Source: Desulfobacterales bacterium CG23_combo_of_CG06-09_8_20_14_all_51_8 (GTDB lineage Bacteria; Desulfobacterota; Desulfobacteria; Desulfobacterales; Desulfosalsimonadaceae). From it: 5,015 nt of DNA. The translations under genes were made by a program, and so were the position numbers. Positions 1 through 5,015 of the stretch are shown here, in pieces (positions within the stretch are counted from its first letter, which is position 1; each line of letters begins with the position of its first letter). Where the stretch lies: contig PCSG01000213.1 of NCBI GenBank assembly GCA_002772195.1, forward strand, positions 1 through 5,015, written 5' to 3'. The notes under the pieces were generated by a model, which ran no database searches, was not told the DNA's origin, and saw only the letters and a program-made list of their open reading frames with translations.

Positions 1-384
1 AAGCACCCGGCGGAGGTTGGTGCCGGATTTCATGTAATTGTGATTGCCTTCAAACACATCCCGGATGATCAACGCCCTTTTGTTTCCGGAGCTGACATCC
101 AGGTTTTTTAAATCCGGAAACAGCTTCCGGTCTACAAACTTGAGCAGTTCGTCACCGGTCATTCCCTCGTCATCGCCGGCCCAGTTGTCCCAGTGGCAGG
201 CGGCGGGCAGGGGGGAAATATAATTGTCTTCCAGCAGTTTAAGCTCTTTTTCCTTGTCGGACAGCACTTTTAAAAAAATCATCCAACCTAGTTGTTCAAT
301 CCGCTGTGCGTCGCCGTTTAAGCCCGTATCTTCCCACATGATGTTGCGGATGGTTTTCATCATCCCGCTCAAATTGATACCCAT
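1..384 (-). CDS. hsdM: Type I restriction-modification system methyltransferase subunit HsdM, N-terminal part (runs off the left edge)
   Basis: The first 128 codons of an adenine-N6 DNA methyltransferase subunit are present; the rest lies beyond base 1. The protein starts MGINLSGMMKTIRNIMWEDT and continues with GLNGDAQRIEQLGWMIFLKVLSDKE (residues 21-45), then HNYMKSGTNLRRVL (115-128). This pattern, a short helix followed by D-A-Q-R-I-x-Q-L-x-W-x-x-F-L-K, is typical of the HsdM N-terminal helical domain that contacts the specificity subunit and DNA. The catalytic domain (SAM-binding and NPPF-type motifs) is outside the window, so activity cannot be judged. The ATG at 384-382 is the earliest possible start because an in-frame TAA lies directly upstream (387-385). 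A GGAG at 400-397, inside the last codons of hsdR, is a likely ribosome binding site. The stop of hsdR is only 4 bases upstream, so the two genes are probably cotranscribed and translationally coupled. The family assignment is from recognised sequence pattern; the hsdS partner is inferred to lie further left. Confidence 0.9.
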   Translation of the reverse strand, partial: MGINLSGMMKTIRNIMWEDTGLNGDAQRIEQLGWMIFLKVLSDKEKELKLLEDNYISPLPAACHWDNWAGDDEGMTGDELLKFVDRKLFPDLKNLDVSSGNKRALIIRDVFEGNHNYMKSGTNLRRVL

Positions 385-388
385 TTAA

Positions 389-2875
389 TTATGCCGCTCC
401 TGTGTTGTATATCTGCTCTTCCAGCTCGTTAACTGCCTTTAAATAATCGGATTTTTCACCAAATGCCCGGATAATCTGAATGGGAGAACCGATTCGGTCA
501 AAGGGGGTGATCCTTAAAATATTGATATCCTCGATCTGTCGGATGCCTTCGTCCGCGTATTTGTCCAGCAGGGATTCAAGGACTTTCCGGGCGTTTTCGC
601 CGTATTTTGCAAAATAGTTGCGTTTCTTTACATTGTTTGCCCGTTCTTTACGGGTTAAGGGCGGCCGGTCCCAGGCCACATGGCAGATGATATCAAACAG
701 GTCGCAGTCCCGGTTGACCGCTTCCAGCAGACTGTCCACCAGAATGCCCTGTTCCAGAAGTTCCTCGATAATGGCTTCTTTTTTATCCGAAGCCCGCCAT
801 TTGCGCAAAAAATCATCAAGGCTTTGGTATTCATTTAAAATCTGCTGCCGGGTGAAATCCTTCAGGCTCATGGTGATGGGCTTGCCGTCCTTGTCAAAAT
901 AGATTTCCCGGGTGTTGAGCACCGTGACATCCACGCCGTTGACAAATACTTTTTCACGAGGTTCGTTTACTTCCGGAGGACCAAGGGGATCTCCAGAAAT
1001 TTGCGGATAATCCGGCGGATCATTGCGTTCGTCTGTCAGGTCTTCAAAATCCGTTATTTCTTCACCGCCATCTTCGTCGATGATGGGGATTCCGGCGATT
1101 TCTTCTTCCGCTTCAATGACGCTGATATCCTCGTCCTGGGATACCGGTTTGATACGAACCGGATCACCGTCAAAAGCCGGGTCGGAAAACAGGTCGGTCA
1201 CATTTCTGAAATCAAGAATCGTGAAATACCGCTTGCCGTATTCCTCGTTGATTCGAGTTCCCCGGCCGATAATCTGCTTGAATTCGGTCATGGATTTGAT
1301 GTTGCTGTCCAGCACAATAAGCTTGCAGGTCTGGGCGTCAATCCCGGTATTCATCAGTTTGGAGGTGGTGGCGATCACCGGATAAGGCTGTTCCGGGTCG
1401 GTAAAATTATCCAGCTCCCGTTTTCCTTCTTCATCGTCGCCGGTGATTTTCATCACATACTTGTAGTTGGCGGCAACAAGGTCGGCGTTTGCATTGCCGA
1501 TTTCCCGGCGCATGCCGTCCGCGTGTTCGATATCCTGACAGAAAACGATGGTTTTTGAAAACCGGTCCGTTCCTTTCAGAAATTCGGTGATTTTTTGGGC
1601 CACCAGTTCTCTTCTTTCATCCACCACCAATAACCGGTCAAAATCCGACCGGTTGTAGATGCGGTCTTCCACCGGGTCGCCTTTTTTGTCCAGATATCCG
1701 GACGGCGGCCGCCAGCCCTCAAGATCAATATCAATACCGATGCGCACCACGCGATAAGGCGCAAGAAAGCCGTCACTGATGCCCTGCCTCAGGGAATAGG
1801 TATAAATGGGATCGCCGAAATACTCGCTATTGGACACTTCATTTGTTTCTCTGGGAGTGGCGGTGAGGCCGATGTGGGTGGCGTTGCCGAAATATTCCAG
1901 GATTTTACGCCAGGCGCTGTCATCGGCCGCGCTTCCCCTGTGGCATTCGTCCACTATGATCAGATCGAAAAATGAGGGGCTGAAATCCTTATATGCGTCT
2001 TCCATTTCATTTGCATTGGTCAAGCCCTGGTAGAGACCCAGATAAATTTCATAGGCCTTGTCCGATGAATCAATGCCGCGCTTGTTGTTTGAGACCAGCA
2101 TCTCTTTGCCGTCATATCTGGTGATCACGGTCTTTTTGATGATGGTCATTTTGTCTTTAAAATGCTTGAAATCATTTCTCCGGGGCTGATCAATGAGTGC
2201 GGTCCGATCGGCCAGAAACAGAATTCGTTTTTTGGTATTGGATTTCCAAAGCCGGTGAATAATCTGAAATGCCGCATACGTTTTGCCGGTGCCGGTGGCC
2301 ATGACCAGCAGGATGCGGTTTTCGCCTTTGGCAATGGCTTCAACGGTTCGGTTGATGGCGATCTGCTGATAATACCGGGGCTTTTTCCCGCTGCCGTCAA
2401 AAAAATAATCCTGGGCTGCGATTCTTTCCTGCTCCGGGGTTGTTATGCCTTTGTACCTTTTATATACGGCCCAGAGTTCGGCGGGAGCGGGGAACTGGTC
2501 GTTTGTCAGCTCATTTTCAATTTTGCCGGGAGCGGTCCGGTCATGAAAAACAAACCCGTCGCCGTTGCTGCTGAAAATACAAGGAATATCCAATATTTCT
2601 GCATATTCCAGGGCTTGCTGCATGCCTGCGCCGACGGCATGGGTGTTGTCCTTGGCTTCTATGATGGCAACTGGTATGTTGGGTTTGTGATAAAGGATAT
2701 AATCCGCACGTTTTCGTTTTCCCCGAGCCGTCAAATGTCCCCGGACATAGATCCGGCCGTCGGTAAAGGAAAACTCTTCCCGCACATGCGTATGAATATC
2801 CCAGCCGGATTTTTGAATCGCCGGAGTGATAAACTTGGTGCAGATATCGCGTTCCGAGAGTGATTTTTTATTCAT
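389..2875 (-). CDS. hsdR: Type I restriction enzyme R subunit HsdR (endonuclease and DNA translocase), EcoEI/EcoAI-like
   Basis: An intact 828-residue motor and nuclease subunit of a type I restriction enzyme, which pumps DNA using ATP and cuts it far from the unmethylated recognition site. The nuclease domain is N-terminal: D58, then E73-A-K75 (the D...ExK site), and a Q-x3-Y motif at Q87-Y91. The helicase core follows, with Walker A MATGTGKT (192-199), motif Ia FLADRTALIDQ (220-230), motif II DECH (309-312), motif III TAT (338-340), a motif IV-like TIVFCQD (442-448), NTGID (509-513) and motif VI QIIGRGTR (534-541). A strongly acidic linker (about 578-640) leads to a C-terminal helical domain of the EcoEI R type (about 640-805), thought to dock on the methyltransferase. 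The length is near the shorter type IB-like HsdR proteins and well below the roughly 1,170 residues of EcoKI. All key residues are present and no frameshift is seen, so it looks functional. The start is ATG at 2875; the frame is open back to a TAA at 2908-2906 without another ATG, GTG or TTG. The Shine-Dalgarno is weak (GGA about 5 bases upstream). hsdM follows after 4 bases. Confidence 0.96.
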   Translation of the reverse strand: MNKKSLSERDICTKFITPAIQKSGWDIHTHVREEFSFTDGRIYVRGHLTARGKRKRADYILYHKPNIPVAIIEAKDNTHAVGAGMQQALEYAEILDIPCIFSSNGDGFVFHDRTAPGKIENELTNDQFPAPAELWAVYKRYKGITTPEQERIAAQDYFFDGSGKKPRYYQQIAINRTVEAIAKGENRILLVMATGTGKTYAAFQIIHRLWKSNTKKRILFLADRTALIDQPRRNDFKHFKDKMTIIKKTVITRYDGKEMLVSNNKRGIDSSDKAYEIYLGLYQGLTNANEMEDAYKDFSPSFFDLIIVDECHRGSAADDSAWRKILEYFGNATHIGLTATPRETNEVSNSEYFGDPIYTYSLRQGISDGFLAPYRVVRIGIDIDLEGWRPPSGYLDKKGDPVEDRIYNRSDFDRLLVVDERRELVAQKITEFLKGTDRFSKTIVFCQDIEHADGMRREIGNANADLVAANYKYVMKITGDDEEGKRELDNFTDPEQPYPVIATTSKLMNTGIDAQTCKLIVLDSNIKSMTEFKQIIGRGTRINEEYGKRYFTILDFRNVTDLFSDPAFDGDPVRIKPVSQDEDISVIEAEEEIAGIPIIDEDGGEEITDFEDLTDERNDPPDYPQISGDPLGPPEVNEPREKVFVNGVDVTVLNTREIYFDKDGKPITMSLKDFTRQQILNEYQSLDDFLRKWRASDKKEAIIEELLEQGILVDSLLEAVNRDCDLFDIICHVAWDRPPLTRKERANNVKKRNYFAKYGENARKVLESLLDKYADEGIRQIEDINILRITPFDRIGSPIQIIRAFGEKSDYLKAVNELEEQIYNTGAA

Positions 2876-2952
2876 GGCATCCAGTTCGCTTGCTATCAGA
2901 AAAGTTTATCCATATTATTCATCCAGCTTCTTGTTTCGATAGACGGGCAAAA

Positions 2953-2980
2953 ATAGTAATATGTATTCATACATGATAAA
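2953..2980 (-). promoter_or_regulatory. Weak candidate sigma70-type promoter for the hsdR-hsdM operon
   Basis: Reading the minus strand, TTTATC (2980-2975, 3 of 6 matches to TTGACA) and TACTAT (2958-2953, 4 of 6 matches to TATAAT) are separated by 16 bases. The transcript would begin near 2946 and carry a leader of about 70 bases before the hsdR ATG. The spacer contains the inverted repeat at 2961-2974. The matches are poor, and in such AT-rich DNA similar boxes arise by chance, so this is only a candidate. Confidence 0.22.
2961..2974. repeat. Perfect 14-base inverted repeat, possible operator
   Basis: ATGTAT, a 2-base spacer TC, and ATACAT form a perfect dyad. Its size and symmetry are compatible with a binding site for a dimeric regulator. 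It lies in the spacer of the candidate hsdR promoter, where a bound protein would block transcription. No regulator gene is visible in the window, and AT-rich DNA produces such dyads readily, so an operator role is inferred only from position and symmetry. Confidence 0.35.
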
Positions 2981-3087
2981 TATAATTTAATCCAGTGTTT
3001 GAAATATGCAGCGAAAACTTCGAGTGACGCATATATTTTGTGTAACCAAACGCCATGTTTCGACGACTTTGATTTTTAACACATACT

Positions 3088-3116
3088 TTTAAACGATGCG
3101 GCCATGCTGCCATAAT
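3088..3116 (+). promoter_or_regulatory. Candidate sigma70-type promoter for the efflux operon
   Basis: TTTAAA (3088-3093, 4 of 6 matches to TTGACA) and CATAAT (3111-3116, 5 of 6 matches to TATAAT) are separated by an optimal 17 bases. Transcription would begin at about 3123, giving a leader of about 21 bases before the ATG at 3144. It is the best-spaced pair found upstream of this gene. Copies of an 8-base direct repeat abut and overlap the -10 box. Confidence 0.42.
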
Positions 3117-3122
3117 GCTGCC
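3104..3122 (+). repeat. Short direct repeat ATGCTGCC, two copies 11 bases apart
   Basis: ATGCTGCC occurs at 3104-3111 and again at 3115-3122, separated by 3 bases (ATA). The 11-base period is close to one helical turn, so both copies face the same side of the DNA. The copies overlap both edges of the candidate -10 box at 3111-3116. This arrangement could be a regulator site or a chance local duplication. Confidence 0.5.
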
Positions 3123-3143
3123 TTAAAAATCCGGTAAATAAAA

Positions 3144-4592
3144 ATGATGCCAGAGAAAACCAGAAATCCATTCACCACGCTTTTTTATAAAAGCATTGCC
3201 GGGCGCTGGAAGGTCCTGCCCGGTGTTTTTATTCTGCTGGCCCTGTCCGCCTGCGCGGCGGTGGGGCTGGACTATTCGAAGCCCCGGACGGAGGTCCCTC
3301 CGGAACTGGCCGGGGAGGTGCGCGGTGCGGGGGATCTGACCCTGTGGTGGGCGGCGTTTCATGATCCGGTATTAAGCGAAGTGATCGAACAGGCGATTTC
3401 GCAAAATCTTGACATGAAACAGGCACTGGCCCGTCTGAATGAGTCAAGGGCGCGAAGGGGCCTGAGCCGGACGGAATACTATCCGGGCCTGGATGCATCC
3501 GGCGAGGCCTCCCGGAGCCGGAGCGGTGAAAGCGCCTTAAGCGGTGGAGGCGGCGGTATTCGCGAATCCTATTCTGCTGGATTTGACGCGGGCTGGGAGA
3601 TTGATGTGTTCGGCGGGGTGCGGAGGTCCGTGGCGGCGGCCGAGGCAGACCTGGAAGCCATGGAAGCGGGTCTCGGCGACGTTCGGGTGTCCCTGGCCGC
3701 GGAAACCGCTCTCGCTTATGTGGAGGTTCGGACCCTTGAGGCCCGGCTGGAAACCGCCGCCGCGAACCTGACGGCCCAGACCGAAACCTTTGAGCTGGTG
3801 GGGTACCGGTTTGAAGCGGGACTGACCGATGAACTGGCGTTCCAGCAGGCCCGGTATCAACTGAAGAGCACCCGTTCCCAGATCCCGGCCCTGCGGGCAA
3901 GCCTAGATGCGGCCAAAAACCGGCTGGCGGTGGTGACCGGCAGGCCCCCGGGCGCAGTGAATGAATTGCTGGTAAAATCTCAGGGCGTGCCGGCGGCCCC
4001 GCAGTTGGCGACATCCGGCATTCCGGCGAACACCTTGCGGCGTCGGCCCGATATCCGAAAGGCCGAGCGGGAACTGGCGGCCCAGACCGAGCGCATCGGC
4101 GTGGCCACTGCGGATCTGTATCCGCGTTTCACACTTGCCGGGGCAATCGGCCTGGAATCTGCGGATTCCGGGGACCTTCTCACCGCCGGTAGCCGGTACT
4201 GGCGCATCGGTCCGGGGGTTTCCTGGAAGGTGTTCGACGCCGGGGCCGTGCGCAGAAACATTGAAATCCAGACAGCCATTCAGGAGCAATATCTCATCGC
4301 CTATGAACAAACCGTGCTCGGCGCCCTGGAAGAAGTGAAAAACGCCATGACCGCCTATGTGGAGGATCAGGTGACGCAGGAAAGTCTGACGGGCGCTGTG
4401 GACGCGGCCCGGCGGGCAGAGGAATTGGCCCGGGAGTATTATCTTTCCGGAATGGCGGATTTCGTGGATGTGCTGGAGGCACAGCGGTCGTTGCTGTCTT
4501 TTGAAAATCAACTGGCGGAGAGCCGGGGGGCCGTGGCCGCGGATTTGATCAGGCTTTACAAGGCGCTGGGAGGCGGGTGGAAATCGGAATAA
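3144..4592 (+). CDS. Outer-membrane factor lipoprotein of a tripartite efflux system (NodT/OprM family, TolC-like)
   Basis: A complete 482-residue outer-membrane channel, of normal length for the OprM/NodT family. Three copies would form a beta-barrel in the outer membrane joined to a periplasmic helical tunnel that carries substrates out of the cell. The N-terminus has a hydrophobic stretch (24-36) ending in a lipobox L34-S-A-C37; C37 would be lipidated after signal peptidase II cleavage. GLDYSKP (41-47) just after it resembles the usual VGPDYxxP. Two outer-membrane efflux repeats follow, about 65-260 and 285-470. Hallmarks are W151-E-I-D-V-F-G157, LRRRPDIRKAEREL (288-301), IGVATADLYPRF (308-319) and the C-terminal LYKALGGGW (461-469). 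Much of the rest is heptad-like, Ala/Leu/Glu-rich helix. The start is the first of two tandem ATGs; an in-frame TAA at 3135-3137 excludes a longer protein. No clear Shine-Dalgarno precedes it, and the stretch before the hydrophobic segment is unusually long (23 residues). The periplasmic adaptor gene follows after 49 bases, so the two are probably one operon. The substrate cannot be told from the sequence. Confidence 0.95.
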   Translation: MMPEKTRNPFTTLFYKSIAGRWKVLPGVFILLALSACAAVGLDYSKPRTEVPPELAGEVRGAGDLTLWWAAFHDPVLSEVIEQAISQNLDMKQALARLNESRARRGLSRTEYYPGLDASGEASRSRSGESALSGGGGGIRESYSAGFDAGWEIDVFGGVRRSVAAAEADLEAMEAGLGDVRVSLAAETALAYVEVRTLEARLETAAANLTAQTETFELVGYRFEAGLTDELAFQQARYQLKSTRSQIPALRASLDAAKNRLAVVTGRPPGAVNELLVKSQGVPAAPQLATSGIPANTLRRRPDIRKAERELAAQTERIGVATADLYPRFTLAGAIGLESADSGDLLTAGSRYWRIGPGVSWKVFDAGAVRRNIEIQTAIQEQYLIAYEQTVLGALEEVKNAMTAYVEDQVTQESLTGAVDAARRAEELAREYYLSGMADFVDVLEAQRSLLSFENQLAESRGAVAADLIRLYKALGGGWKSE

Positions 4593-4598
4593 ATCATT

Positions 4599-4617
4599 GT
4601 CGGGTTGGAAACCCGAC
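4599..4617 (+). repeat. Perfect 8-bp-stem hairpin between the two efflux genes, REP-like palindrome
   Basis: GTCGGGTT (4599-4606), loop GGA, then AACCCGAC (4610-4617), starting 7 bases after the channel gene's stop. It is followed by CTACGATAAAAG rather than a run of T, and the opposite strand also lacks a T run, so it is not a classical intrinsic terminator. TGTCGGGTT...AACCCGACCTAC resembles palindromic repeats scattered between genes in many proteobacterial genomes; this is recalled similarity, not a search result. In the mRNA it could stabilise the upstream message or reduce read-through into the adaptor gene. Confidence 0.6.
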
Positions 4618-4641
4618 CTACGATAAAAGGGATATTAAAAA

Positions 4642-5015
4642 ATGACGAATGCCCATCTGAATCAGGCCGATGACATGGAGAAAACCTTGGGACTGGATAA
4701 GGGGTCGAACGGCCGGCGAAAATTGAAGCGATGGCTGGTTCTGGGCCTGGCTGCCGCCGCCGTGATTTTTGCGGGAATGAAATTTCTGGGCGCGAAAAAC
4801 GGGGCCACCATGGAATACACCACAAAACCCGTGGAAAAAGGCGGTCTCACCATCACGGTGACAGCCACCGGAAATCTGGAGCCCATCAACCAGGTGGAGG
4901 TGGGCAGCGAATTGTCCGGCATCATTGAAACCGTTTCTGTGGATTATAATGAACGGGTGATCGCCGGTCAGACCCTGGCCGTTCTGGACACGTCCAAACT
5001 TGAGGCCCAGGTGTT
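4642..5015 (+). CDS. Periplasmic adaptor (membrane fusion protein) of an efflux pump, HlyD/MacA-like, N-terminal part (runs off the right edge)
   Basis: The first 124 codons of a membrane fusion protein that links an inner-membrane pump to the outer-membrane channel encoded just upstream. A polar N-terminus of about 30 residues ends in a basic patch (RRKLKR, 25-30). One transmembrane segment follows (W31 to about G50) and anchors the protein in the inner membrane with the rest in the periplasm. TVTATGNLEPINQVEVGSEL (72-91) and the continuation SGIIETVSVDYNERVIAGQTLAVLDTSKLEAQV (92-124) match the first strands of the barrel and the lipoyl-like half motif of this family, entering the helical hairpin. 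The VEVGSxxSGxI...VDYNxxV pattern is what I associate with MacA-type adaptors that serve MacB ABC pumps, but an RND partner cannot be excluded without the downstream gene. The ATG at 4642 is the earliest possible start, as an in-frame TAA lies at 4636-4638. AAGGGA at 4627-4632 is a good ribosome binding site, 9 bases upstream. A later ATG (codon 12, 4675) is possible but has weaker support. Confidence 0.9.
   Translation, partial: MTNAHLNQADDMEKTLGLDKGSNGRRKLKRWLVLGLAAAAVIFAGMKFLGAKNGATMEYTTKPVEKGGLTITVTATGNLEPINQVEVGSELSGIIETVSVDYNERVIAGQTLAVLDTSKLEAQV

Larger units (their letters stand above)
2876..3143. other. Divergent AT-rich intergenic region between hsdR and the efflux operon
   Basis: These 268 bases separate two operons that are transcribed away from each other, so they must contain both upstream control regions. 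The centre is very AT-rich (15 G+C in the 60 bases 2941-3000), far lower than either flanking gene. No protein gene of credible length is present; the longest forward ATG frame near the right gene has 13 codons. The region contains a 14-base inverted repeat, candidate promoters in both directions, three copies of ATCCAG and a tandem repeat near the right end, listed separately. No tRNA, CRISPR or insertion-sequence end was seen. Confidence 0.8.

Noticed and set aside
1001..1558. 185-codon plus-strand open frame inside hsdR
   Set aside because: It lies antisense to the conserved helicase region of hsdR, has no recognisable domain, and is explained by codon bias of the real gene on the other strand.
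2162..2863. 233-codon plus-strand open frame opposite the hsdR N-terminus
   Set aside because: It is antisense to the nuclease and Walker A region, whose motifs are clear on the minus strand; its composition looks like a shadow frame.
3004..3034. ATATGC (3004-3009) and GCATAT (3029-3034) with an inner CGAA-AAC-TTCG, considered as a structured RNA
   Set aside because: The arms are short and AT-rich, the loop is large, and the alternative pairings compete. There is nothing to distinguish it from chance.
3096..3137. 13-codon upstream frame ending 6 bases before the channel gene, considered as a leader peptide
   Set aside because: It has no ribosome binding site, would lie mostly upstream of the predicted transcription start, and encodes no run of a single amino acid that would suggest attenuation.
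3229..4014. 261-codon minus-strand open frame opposite the channel gene
   Set aside because: It is rich in Pro, Arg and Ser, as expected for the reverse frame of a GC-rich gene, and has no domain pattern. The plus-strand gene has clear family motifs.
3903..4511. 202-codon minus-strand open frame opposite the second half of the channel gene
   Set aside because: It covers the conserved RRRPDI and YPRF region on the other strand and shows no features of its own.
4599..4617. Hairpin considered as an intrinsic terminator
   Set aside because: No T run follows on either strand, and a coupled adaptor gene with a good ribosome binding site lies directly downstream.

Overview
The window holds two unrelated blocks on opposite strands, separated by a 268-base AT-rich divergent intergenic region. 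No clearly undescribed system is visible; both blocks belong to well-known families, and the less ordinary signals lie in the non-coding gaps. The organism is probably a Gram-negative bacterium, because the right block encodes a predicted outer-membrane lipoprotein channel and a periplasmic adaptor. The style of the proteins would fit a Desulfobacterota or other proteobacterial genome, but that is a guess from memory and not shown by the sequence.

Left block (minus strand, 1-2875): a type I restriction-modification operon. An intact hsdR (828 residues, EcoEI/EcoAI-like size and architecture) is read first. The N-terminal 128 codons of hsdM follow after only 4 bases and run off the left edge of the window. 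hsdS is not in view and would be expected further left. HsdM and HsdS would form the methyltransferase that protects host DNA. HsdR adds the ATP-dependent translocase and nuclease that cut unmodified DNA.

Intergenic region (2876-3143): AT-rich, with 15 G+C in the 60 bases 2941-3000. It contains a 14-base inverted repeat in a possible hsdR promoter and, near the right-hand gene, a plausible sigma70-type promoter whose -10 region is overlapped by a short tandem repeat.

Right block (plus strand, 3144-5015): the start of a tripartite efflux operon. A complete 482-residue NodT/OprM-type outer-membrane factor lipoprotein is followed, after 49 bases containing a perfect 8-bp-stem hairpin, by the first 124 codons of a HlyD/MacA-like periplasmic adaptor that runs off the right edge. 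An inner-membrane pump, most likely a MacB-type ABC protein, would be expected downstream. The three parts would form a channel from the inner membrane to the outside. Base composition differs between the blocks in the lines sampled (30/60 G+C at 1441-1500 against 40/60 at 3661-3720), which is compatible with the restriction operon having been acquired separately.
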